Source: Myxococcales bacterium
Lineage (GTDB): Bacteria > Myxococcota_A > Bradymonadia > Bradymonadales > Bradymonadaceae
Length of the DNA: 8,283 nucleotides
NCBI GenBank assembly: GCA_007120915.1
Contig: SKMT01000650.1
Coordinates: forward strand, 1-8,283
Direction of reading: 5' to 3'
Position numbers and translations under genes: made by a program. Positions 1 through 6,593 of the stretch are shown here, piece after piece. The first letter of the stretch is position 1. The number at the start of each line of letters is the position of its first letter. A model generated the notes under the pieces. That model had not been told where the DNA came from. It searched no databases and saw only the letters and a list, made by a program, of their open reading frames with translations.

Positions 1-113
1 CCGCGTTTCGTGCCCCCGCGCTCCGTGCCTCAGCGCCCCCGCGTTTCGTGCCCCCGCGCTCCGTGCCTCAGCGCCCCCGCGCTTCGCGTTCCGTGCCTCA
101 GCGCCCCCGCGCT
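1..113. repeat. 38-bp tandem repeat (minisatellite) with internal hairpin
   Basis: Units begin at 1, 39 and 77, each starting CCGCG(T/C)TTCG. The first two are identical 38-mers. The third is shortened to 30 bp by loss of 8 bp, and a fourth begins at 107 and breaks off after the shared GCGCT. Each full unit contains the inverted repeat GCGCT-(9 nt)-AGCGC (18-22/32-36 and 56-60/70-74), so each can fold into a small hairpin. CCCCC runs occur at 13, 36, 51, 74 and 104, putting G5 tracts on the minus strand. The array may continue to the left of the window. It lies upstream of the small membrane-protein gene and encodes nothing I can support. Its role is unknown: intergenic minisatellite or REP-like element. 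Confidence 0.9.
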
Positions 114-209
114 AACTTCATCGCAAATCGGAAGTTTTCGCTCCCCCCCGACTGTGTCTAGCTTTCGGTGATGAGCCCAATACCAGGAACTCGCAAACCA
201 GGGGGAGAG
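114..209. other. Leader region upstream of the small membrane-protein gene
   Basis: These 96 bp separate the repeat array from the ATG at 210. The DNA is less GC-rich than the repeat. I see no pair of -35 and -10 boxes that I would call a promoter. The last bases, 201-209 (GGGGGAGAG), are a purine-rich ribosome-binding site placed directly against the ATG. In-frame alternative starts exist at 168 (GTG) and 171 (ATG), but neither has a comparable Shine-Dalgarno sequence. Confidence 0.45.
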
Positions 210-731
210 ATGAACGTACACCATCCGTTTCGACTGCTGATCATCACGATTGTGGCGGTGGCCATCGCCTGGGCGCCGGCGACGGTGTTCGGCGCCGACG
301 GCGACGACCATGACGAGACCGCGGCGACGCAACAACAGGAAGTCACGCTCGAGGAGATGTCCGCCGACGGGGACTCCAGTGCAGCAGAAGGCACCGAGCA
401 GCAGAGCACCTTCCAGCAAAACGGCGCTGATTCGGGCAACCCGGGGCTGGTTCAGACGATCGGGCTGAACGCGCTGTGGGGTGGTATCGCCGGTGGTGTC
501 GTCGGGCTGGGCATCTATCTGCTCACAGGAATGGACACCAGCCCCTGGATTATCGCCCAGTTCGCCGGAGGCGGTATCCTGGTTGGCGGTACGATCGGAC
601 TGATCAGCGGTCTCGCCCGCGCGGAGCCCGATCCGGACACCCGCGCCGAAGAGCTGCCGGACTCCGTTGACTTTGTCGAACAACACGCTCCCGCCACACT
701 GGACATCCCGTTGGTGAACACCCGTTTCTGA
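210..731 (+). CDS. Small exported protein with two glycine-zipper membrane helices
   Basis: Predicted protein of 173 residues whose function I do not recognise. The ATG at 210 is preferred because GGGGGAGAG precedes it and because it places a classic signal peptide at the N-terminus: basic/His start (MNVHHPFR), hydrophobic core at about residues 9-24, likely cleavage after VFG or FGA (residues 28-29). Residues 29-79 are acidic, Gln/Ser-rich and probably unstructured. Two glycine-rich hydrophobic segments follow, at about 86-106 (GG..GG..G.G spacing) and 116-136 (GGG...GG..G..G). They are joined by a short turn containing DTSPW and resemble a glycine-zipper helical hairpin. The tail is charged, ends NTRF, and has no motif I know. 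I infer an inner-membrane or envelope protein with the acidic part outside. The gene converges on the giant kinase gene. The minus-strand ORF over the same DNA is a codon-aligned shadow. The start could also be 168 or 171. Confidence 0.75.
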   Translation: MNVHHPFRLLIITIVAVAIAWAPATVFGADGDDHDETAATQQQEVTLEEMSADGDSSAAEGTEQQSTFQQNGADSGNPGLVQTIGLNALWGGIAGGVVGLGIYLLTGMDTSPWIIAQFAGGGILVGGTIGLISGLARAEPDPDTRAEELPDSVDFVEQHAPATLDIPLVNTRF

Positions 732-738
732 CCACCCG

Positions 739-3700
739 TTACTCGCCCGGTGGCCGGCCGGAAGACCGGTCGCCGCCGGGAAGTTCTTCGGGGTCTTCCT
801 GAGCCAGGGGCAGCTCGACGTGAAAGGTGGTGCCCCGCTTCGGCTCCGTCTCAAAGTAGATACGCCCGCCGAACCGGTCGACCAGCGACCGGGCAATCGC
901 CAGCCCCAGCCCCACCCCACCGTGGCGCCGAGTCATGCTGGGGTCGGCCTGGGTAAATTTGTCGAAGATCTTGTGGCGCACCTCCGGGGGAATTCCGGGG
1001 CCATGATCGGTGACCGAAATTCGCGCTGCGTCCTCCACCGGCTGCACCTTCACTTCTACAGTGTCGCCCGGGTCGCTGAACTTGACGGCGTTCGACAGCA
1101 GGTTGGTCACGATCTGAACGAGCCGATCCTGATCTCCCCGCACCAGCAATGGTTGGGAAGTGGTCTCAAATTCGAAGCGAATGTCGCGCGCGTTGCCAAT
1201 GGCGGCATTCAGCTCCAGCGCCTCTTCGACCAGATCGCGCACATCGAACAGCTCCAGGTGAAAGTCGATCTGCTCCATGGACAACCGCTGAATGTCGAGC
1301 AGATCGTCGATCAGTTTGAGCAGCCGCCTGCTGTTGCGCAGGCCCAGCTCGGTCATCTGATGGACCTCCTCCGGCAGTTCGTCGGCGTACTCGCGGTGAA
1401 GCATCGAGAAGATACCCGTGATCGGGGTCAGAGGGGTGCGAAGCTCGTGGCTGACCACCGAGATAAACTCGTCTTTCATCTCCGACAGCTCATGCTCCCG
1501 GGTGACATCGCGGGCGACCCCGGCGATGCGATGGACTTCACCGGCAGAGTCGGTGATCGGGAACCCCTGCACGTGCACCCACCGTTGTGTGCCGGAGGGG
1601 CGGACGATGCGGTAGGCTTCGTCGAAGTCCCCGCTCTCCATGTCGCGTTGCATCGCCTCCATCACCCGGTCGCGGTCTTCGGGGACGATGGTCTCCATAA
1701 ATTCGCTGATATCTACTGGAAACGACGGCATCGGCCGACCCCATATCGTCTCGTAGGCCGGGCTCAGATAGGTGATATTGAAGTCTGGCCAGTCCATCAG
1801 CCAGAACACCTCCGCGATGTTTTCGGCAAGCTGGCGGAACCGCTCCTTCTTTTCTCGCAACTCGGCGTACAGCCGAGCTTTGTTCAGGGCGATGGCCACG
1901 TGATCGGCGAGTACCCGCAGCACCCGGATGCGCTCGGGGCCGAAGGCGTCTTCGACCAGGTTGTTTTCCAGATAGAGGATCCCTCGGATACGGCCGTGTT
2001 CTTCGGCAGGAATGCAACAAAGCGACCGGGGGCGGTGTTGCTGAAGGTAGGGGTCGGCTCGGAACCGGGGATCGCGGTGGGCCCGGCTCACCACCAGGGG
2101 GCGGCCGGTGCGATGTACGTAGTGCACGATGGAGGCGGGGCCATCATCCCAGTGTTCGATCGAAACCTGCGGTTCCACGCGTTGTGAACCGACATCGATA
2201 TCCCCCTGTGCCGCTACACACAGGCGATCGTCATCGACGACGATGAACGAGCCGCGCTGAGCACCGGCATTCTCCATGGTCACTTCCGTCAATACCGGCA
2301 GAAGCGCCTCGAGCTCCAGGTGCCCGGCGATCATTTCCGAGGCTCGGAGCACCGATTCCACGTCGACGACATCACCGCTGGATGTGGTGTCGGCGAATCG
2401 GTCCGGCGGCTCAACCTGCAAGAAGTAATCAGACCACTGCCTCTCCAACTGCCGGGCCGGGCGTTTCGCACCCCAGAACTCAAAGCTGTCGTGAGCGTCG
2501 TGCAGGTACACTCCCGCCAGGTCCGTCTTGTCGATGCCCATCCAGAACGTTCCCGCCCGCTTGCTGGCAAACGCCTCGAGCTGGACCAGATCCTGTTGCT
2601 GTGCTCGCCGGATGGCATCGTCATACAACCGGATCGTGGAGACCACATCACCGTCGACCCTCGCGATTTCAGCGTCCACCAGCGCCAGGCGAGGCTCGAA
2701 GTTGTGCGGCGACGTCTCGGCGTATTCGACAAGCTGAGCTCGCAGCCCGTCAAGCCGGCGGCGTCGCGCCGAATCTTCGCCATGTTCCTGAAGCAACATC
2801 GCCAGCGCCACGGCCAGATAAAAGGGATGGCGCCCGGTGTCGAAGGTGCCCACCAGCGCTCCCAACTGACCCTCGATCGCCTCCAGGCGTTGAGACGCTC
2901 TCTTCGCCATCCCTTCGATCAGTTCGGTCTGTGCCCGGGCGATCTGGAAGACCGCCACTGGCGAACGGGTGCCGTGGTCTCGCCACTGGTTGAGCACCTG
3001 TTGTTCGCTCTCGTTGTCGGCAGTGCAGAATTGGTCGACCGACTCGGTCTTGCCCATCAGATTTCGCACCACCATCTCCACCGCCTTCGTCAGGTCGACG
3101 CCGGTGACGTGGTCCAGTTGCTCACAGAACCGGCGCGTCGCATTCGTCTCGCGTGCCACCTCCGAAAGATTTCGCCCCAGATAGAACCGATACAGCAACT
3201 TCAGACACCGATTGAACCCTGCGAACAGGCGGTTGTCCCCCCGGATGCCCGCCTGCACGCCCTCCTCAAGCACCGGCAGACTCTCTGCGAGGGGGCGCGA
3301 CCAGGGCAAAATCATCGCCCCGAAAATAAACGCCACATGCGACAGGATTGCCTGATGATCGAAGTGGCGAGCCAGGTCCATCGCCACACGGCCCGCCTCT
3401 TTGCCGCGATGAGGCCGGTGGCGGTGACACAGCGCAGCGCCGTACATCGCCAGCCCCACCACCGACTCCGCACGCACCCCGGTATCGAAGGTCAGATCAA
3501 CGCCCTTCAGCCCCACCAGAAGCAGCAGGTCGAAATTGGTCAACCCCGCCGGGGGCTGCAACACCGCCAAAAGACGCAGCGCGGCGGCGGCGCGCTGGTC
3601 TTCGCCCCTGCTGGTTTCTGTGATCACGCCCACAGGCCGGTCGCCAAAGCGCTGTTGCACGCGCTGAAACATCGCTTCGACGGCAGTGGCGGGGTCGTCG

Positions 3701-6303
3701 ATCGACAGCTCGATCCCGATGCTGTCGAGTGTGTGGCGCCCCAGCTCAAGCGCCTCGTCAAACCTGGCCTCCAGGGTCAGCCGCCGGATGGTCAGACACC
3801 GAAAATCGACCAGTTCCACCGCATCGTCGATACGACGGTCGGCCCGGGCGACGAGACGATCGACGGCTTTGAGCTGCCCCTCGGCAAGTTCGGCGCGGGC
3901 GTGCAACAGAAGCGCAGTGCGCGCCAGGGTGGGATGTTCATCCCACAGATCGTCGTCCAGCAACTCTTCGGTGTGGCGCAGATACTCCGCGGCATCGGAG
4001 ACCGCCTGCATCTTCATCGCCCGTTCGGCGGCCCACACGTTCAACTGCAGGATGCGTTCGCGCCCGGCGGGATCGTCGATCAGATCGATGCCGGCGTTGA
4101 GATTTCGCGCCGTGGCAAACAACAGCCGATCCGTGGGCCGCTCTTGTTTCTTGAGCAGCTTCCACAGCCGCTGGCCGATCCGGTAGCGCCTTCGAGCAAC
4201 TCCCTGCTGTTCCACCCGCTGCATCACTGCATCACGGACCCGATCGTGAGCAAAGAACAGCTCTCGAATCACCACAGGCGAGCGGACATCCTCCGGTTCA
4301 AGAAGCTCAAAATCAGTGCGCCCGACGATAATCCCGGCGTTCAACGCCGGGCGCAACTGCTCGAAGCAGTCGTGCACCGGGGTGTCGGCGGCCACCGCCA
4401 ACTGCTGGAGCTGAAACGATGCCCCGAACAACGCAGCATCCATCACCAGCCGGCGCGTCGGCTCTGGTAACTGATCGAGGTGCGTCTGCAGCATGTCGAC
4501 GACGTTATCGGTCACCGGGAGCCCGGCAACAACCGCCTCGTCGTACCGCCACTGGTTGGCATCGGCGTCAAACCACAGCAGTTGATCGCGATACAGCTTT
4601 TCCAAAAACTGACCCACGAAATAGGGATTCCCCGACGTCTTCGTGTACACCAGCCGCCCCAGCGGTTCGACCTGCTCTTCGTCGCTGTTCAGACTGTCCG
4701 CTACGAGACTGCACACGGCCCTGCGGTTCAACTCTTCAAGGCTGATCGTCTCGACCTGCTGTCCTCGGCTCTGCAACCGGTTTTCCAACTGAGACAGCGG
4801 GTGGTCAGAGTCGACATCGTCGCTGCGATAGGTCCCCACCACCAGCAGATGATGCAGCCGCTGATCGGTGAGCAGCACCTCCAGCAGATGCAGCGAGGCG
4901 TCGTCTGCCCACTGAAGATCGTCCAACACCACCACCAGGGGAACACCGGAGCGGCGAAACAGCGCCGCGAACCGGGAGAATGCCCGGTGGAACCGATGAC
5001 GCGCCTCTTCGGGCTCCAGCGATGGGCCGCGAGGGCTTTGACCCAACAGCTCCTGAAGACCGGGCACAACCTGCACCACCAACGCTTCGTCATCGCCCAG
5101 GGTGTCACGAAGATCTTTTCGCCACTGTTCAAGTGCCTGTTGCGGCTGACCCATCAGTTGTGCCACCAGCCTCCCAAATGCCTCGGCGATCCCGCCGTAG
5201 GGTTCTCCGCCCCGGGGAGGCTCGAACTTGCCGGCTCCCACCCGCGCGGTCTCTCCCACAATATCGGTGTGCAACTGCTCGACGAGACGACTCTTTCCGA
5301 CTCCCGCCTCCCCGGCGACCAGCGTGAGGCATCGGGCCCCTGCGCCGGCGGCGCGAACGGCCTCTTTCAACTGTCGCAGCTCCTGGTTGCGACCGAACAT
5401 CCTGCGCGACACACGAAGGGTGGTCTGCCTGTCCGAACCACCCAGCTCAAACTCGCTGACCGTACCTGTAGCGCGATATTCGTCGCTGCACCGGCACAGA
5501 TCGTCGATCAGACCTCTGGCGCTCTGGTAGCGGCGCTCGGCGGACTTCGACATCAGCTTGCCGAGGATTTCCGAGACCATCTTCGGCACATCCCGGCGCA
5601 GGTGATGGGCGGGGCTGGGACGAAGTGCAAGATGAGCGTGGAGCAGCTCTGCGGGTGTGTCGGAGCGAAACGGCCGGGTTCCCACCAGCATCTCGTACAA
5701 CGTCACCCCCAGCGAGTAGTAATCGGTGCGATAGTCCACGGGGCGGCTGGTACGACCGGTCTGCTCCGGGGAGATGTATGCCAGCGTGCCCATCGTCGCT
5801 TCGCTCGGAGAGCTGACGCGCAACTGCTCGTAGCGTATGGCCAAACCGAAATCGATCAGTTTGATCTCTTCGGTCTCCGGGTTCCACACCAAATTCGAGG
5901 GATTGATATCGCGGTGGACTACCTCCTGGTCGTGCATCTGTCCGATAATTTCGGCGATGTTGACGGCGAGCCGAAAAAATTCGTCCAGGTCGAATCGCCG
6001 CTTGTTCAGGGTCTGCGCAACGGATTCGGCGCCGAAATCCTCTTCGACCAGAACCAGTTGCTTCCCCTCGCTTTTCAACTCCAGGTAGTCGATGAAGCCG
6101 TCGCCTTTGAGACTGGTGCCGACGTTGAACTCACGGCGAAAGTGCAGCATGTCCCGAGAGGAGGGATGGGGGTCGGAAAGCTGCTTGAGCACCACCGTCT
6201 CATCGGTGTCCGGGTCCCGGGCGCGCCACACCGTGGTGCGTGGTCCCTCGGAGAGCCGCTCGATGAGCGGATAGCCGGCAATCTGTTCTCTGGAAGTGCC
6301 CAT
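739..6303 (-). CDS. Trifunctional Ser/Thr kinase, AAA ATPase and sensor histidine kinase
   Basis: A 1854-residue cytoplasmic signalling fusion with no membrane segments. Residue numbers count from the ATG at 6303. (1) Ser/Thr kinase domain, about 10-275: ATP-binding Lys in VVLK (40), Glu in FRREF (58), HRDINPSN (130-137), DFG (151-153), SPE (178-180), DYYSLG (194-199). (2) AAA/STAND-type ATPase, about 300-560: Walker A GEAGVGKS (331-338), Walker B LVVVLDDLQW (456-465), then GTYRSD near 490. (3) Long helical, TPR-like region, about 560-1310. (4) GAF domain, about 1320-1478. (5) PAS/PAC domain, about 1485-1602. (6) HisKA with phospho-acceptor His1619 in SHELRTP. (7) HATPase: N-box NLLSNAVKF (1734-1742), DHGPGIP (from 1766), GGVGLGLAI (1795-1803). 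This order matches the known family of trifunctional kinase/ATP-binding/histidine kinase proteins. No receiver domain is attached and no response regulator is adjacent, so the partner is unknown. Signal input is probably through GAF and PAS. The start is uncertain: a GTG at 6318 adds five residues, and neither start has a clear Shine-Dalgarno sequence. The kinase glycine loop is degenerate, and Asn replaces the usual Lys in the HRDxKxxN loop. Confidence 0.96.
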   Translation of the reverse strand: MGTSREQIAGYPLIERLSEGPRTTVWRARDPDTDETVVLKQLSDPHPSSRDMLHFRREFNVGTSLKGDGFIDYLELKSEGKQLVLVEEDFGAESVAQTLNKRRFDLDEFFRLAVNIAEIIGQMHDQEVVHRDINPSNLVWNPETEEIKLIDFGLAIRYEQLRVSSPSEATMGTLAYISPEQTGRTSRPVDYRTDYYSLGVTLYEMLVGTRPFRSDTPAELLHAHLALRPSPAHHLRRDVPKMVSEILGKLMSKSAERRYQSARGLIDDLCRCSDEYRATGTVSEFELGGSDRQTTLRVSRRMFGRNQELRQLKEAVRAAGAGARCLTLVAGEAGVGKSRLVEQLHTDIVGETARVGAGKFEPPRGGEPYGGIAEAFGRLVAQLMGQPQQALEQWRKDLRDTLGDDEALVVQVVPGLQELLGQSPRGPSLEPEEARHRFHRAFSRFAALFRRSGVPLVVVLDDLQWADDASLHLLEVLLTDQRLHHLLVVGTYRSDDVDSDHPLSQLENRLQSRGQQVETISLEELNRRAVCSLVADSLNSDEEQVEPLGRLVYTKTSGNPYFVGQFLEKLYRDQLLWFDADANQWRYDEAVVAGLPVTDNVVDMLQTHLDQLPEPTRRLVMDAALFGASFQLQQLAVAADTPVHDCFEQLRPALNAGIIVGRTDFELLEPEDVRSPVVIRELFFAHDRVRDAVMQRVEQQGVARRRYRIGQRLWKLLKKQERPTDRLLFATARNLNAGIDLIDDPAGRERILQLNVWAAERAMKMQAVSDAAEYLRHTEELLDDDLWDEHPTLARTALLLHARAELAEGQLKAVDRLVARADRRIDDAVELVDFRCLTIRRLTLEARFDEALELGRHTLDSIGIELSIDDPATAVEAMFQRVQQRFGDRPVGVITETSRGEDQRAAAALRLLAVLQPPAGLTNFDLLLLVGLKGVDLTFDTGVRAESVVGLAMYGAALCHRHRPHRGKEAGRVAMDLARHFDHQAILSHVAFIFGAMILPWSRPLAESLPVLEEGVQAGIRGDNRLFAGFNRCLKLLYRFYLGRNLSEVARETNATRRFCEQLDHVTGVDLTKAVEMVVRNLMGKTESVDQFCTADNESEQQVLNQWRDHGTRSPVAVFQIARAQTELIEGMAKRASQRLEAIEGQLGALVGTFDTGRHPFYLAVALAMLLQEHGEDSARRRRLDGLRAQLVEYAETSPHNFEPRLALVDAEIARVDGDVVSTIRLYDDAIRRAQQQDLVQLEAFASKRAGTFWMGIDKTDLAGVYLHDAHDSFEFWGAKRPARQLERQWSDYFLQVEPPDRFADTTSSGDVVDVESVLRASEMIAGHLELEALLPVLTEVTMENAGAQRGSFIVVDDDRLCVAAQGDIDVGSQRVEPQVSIEHWDDGPASIVHYVHRTGRPLVVSRAHRDPRFRADPYLQQHRPRSLCCIPAEEHGRIRGILYLENNLVEDAFGPERIRVLRVLADHVAIALNKARLYAELREKKERFRQLAENIAEVFWLMDWPDFNITYLSPAYETIWGRPMPSFPVDISEFMETIVPEDRDRVMEAMQRDMESGDFDEAYRIVRPSGTQRWVHVQGFPITDSAGEVHRIAGVARDVTREHELSEMKDEFISVVSHELRTPLTPITGIFSMLHREYADELPEEVHQMTELGLRNSRRLLKLIDDLLDIQRLSMEQIDFHLELFDVRDLVEEALELNAAIGNARDIRFEFETTSQPLLVRGDQDRLVQIVTNLLSNAVKFSDPGDTVEVKVQPVEDAARISVTDHGPGIPPEVRHKIFDKFTQADPSMTRRHGGVGLGLAIARSLVDRFGGRIYFETEPKRGTTFHVELPLAQEDPEELPGGDRSSGRPPGE
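746..780 (+). terminator. Candidate stem-loop terminator for the small membrane-protein gene
   Basis: Bases 746-761 pair with 766-780 around the loop AAGA, giving 15 base pairs with one bulged base (755). It starts 15 bp after the + strand stop codon. Two of the pairs are G-T (751/775 and 757/770). They are acceptable wobbles in RNA read from the + strand but would be A-C mismatches in RNA from the minus strand, so the structure favours the + transcript. No T-run follows, so it is not a textbook intrinsic terminator. It may act as a barrier or a 3'-end stabiliser between convergent genes. It lies inside the last codons of the minus-strand kinase gene. Confidence 0.35.
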
Positions 6304-6313
6304 GCGGCCACGC

Positions 6314-6357
6314 CACACCGATTCGAGAAGTGCAATCCGACCGAATCACACCGATTC
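6314..6357. repeat. Direct repeat pair CACACCGATTC, possible operator
   Basis: The 11-mer CACACCGATTC occurs exactly at 6314-6324 and again at 6347-6357, 33 bp apart, about three helical turns. Between them, GATTCG (6320-6325) and CGAATC (6342-6347) form a 6-bp inverted repeat with a 16-nt spacer. Read on the minus strand, the element is GAATCGGTGTG, and its second copy runs into the alternative GTG start at 6318. The position just ahead of the kinase gene fits a regulator-binding site or a 5'-leader structure. The function is an inference. Confidence 0.4.
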
Positions 6358-6373
6358 CGCCGTTGAGACAGCG

Positions 6374-6401
6374 AATATAACCACCGGCATCGCTACTCCA
6401 A
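6374..6401 (-). promoter_or_regulatory. Candidate promoter for the kinase fusion gene
   Basis: Read on the minus strand, TTGGAG (6396-6401) is followed after 16 bp by TATATT (6374-6379). The -10 box matches TATAAT at 5 of 6 positions; the -35 box is weak. Transcription would begin near 6367 and give a leader of about 64 nt to the ATG at 6303. The repeat pair would then lie within the transcribed leader. The same AT-rich patch reads TATAAC on the + strand, so a rightward role cannot be excluded. Confidence 0.3.
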
Positions 6402-6502
6402 TTCCGGCTGTTGTCGAAACTGCGCTCTGCTGCAGCGGCATAATCGGTGGCGATGTTCCGTTTTGTCTTCCAGTCGGAATGTCGGGCAGTGCCACAGGCG
6501 GA

Positions 6503-6531
6503 TTGTCGAGCCTGCCCCGCCCCGATACCAT
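6503..6531 (+). promoter_or_regulatory. Weak candidate promoter for the metal ATPase gene
   Basis: TTGTCG (6503-6508) and TACCAT (6526-6531) are separated by 17 bp, and each matches the sigma-70 consensus at 4 of 6 positions. Transcription would begin near 6538, about 55 nt ahead of the GTG start at 6594. No clear MerR-type dyad with a 19-20 bp spacer, and no obvious ArsR/SmtB-type palindrome, is visible here, so metal-responsive control is not demonstrated by sequence. CATAAT at 6439-6444 is another possible -10 box, without a good -35 partner. Confidence 0.22.
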
Positions 6532-6584
6532 CGCCCCCCGGGTGTGTTGCCCCGGCGGGTTTGTCCTGGTCACCATCTCTGTGT

Positions 6585-6593
6585 GGAGCCTTC
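6585..6593 (+). promoter_or_regulatory. Ribosome-binding site that fixes the ATPase GTG start
   Basis: GGAG at 6585-6588 lies five bases ahead of the GTG at 6594, which is ideal spacing. The later ATG codons at 6626 and 6634 are out of frame with the ATPase. The GTG at 6594 is therefore the best-supported start and includes the His-rich N-terminus. Confidence 0.6.

Noticed and set aside
30..920. 296-residue minus-strand ORF over the repeat and the small membrane-protein gene
   Set aside because: It is codon-aligned antisense to the 210-731 gene, runs through the minisatellite as low-complexity Arg/Gly/His-rich sequence and overlaps the kinase 3' end. No recognisable domain or ribosome-binding site.
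820..6366. Three long + strand ORFs (820-2187, 2320-4470, 4480-6366) opposite the kinase gene
   Set aside because: All lie in the frame exactly codon-aligned with the minus-strand gene. In that register, stops arise only from sense TTA, CTA or TCA codons, which this GC-rich gene almost never uses. Their translations show no domains, while the minus strand shows complete kinase, GAF, PAS and histidine kinase motifs.
6411..6444. MerR-type metal-responsive promoter (TTGTCG ... CATAAT)
   Set aside because: The spacer is 22 bp rather than 19-20 and no extended dyad sits between the boxes.
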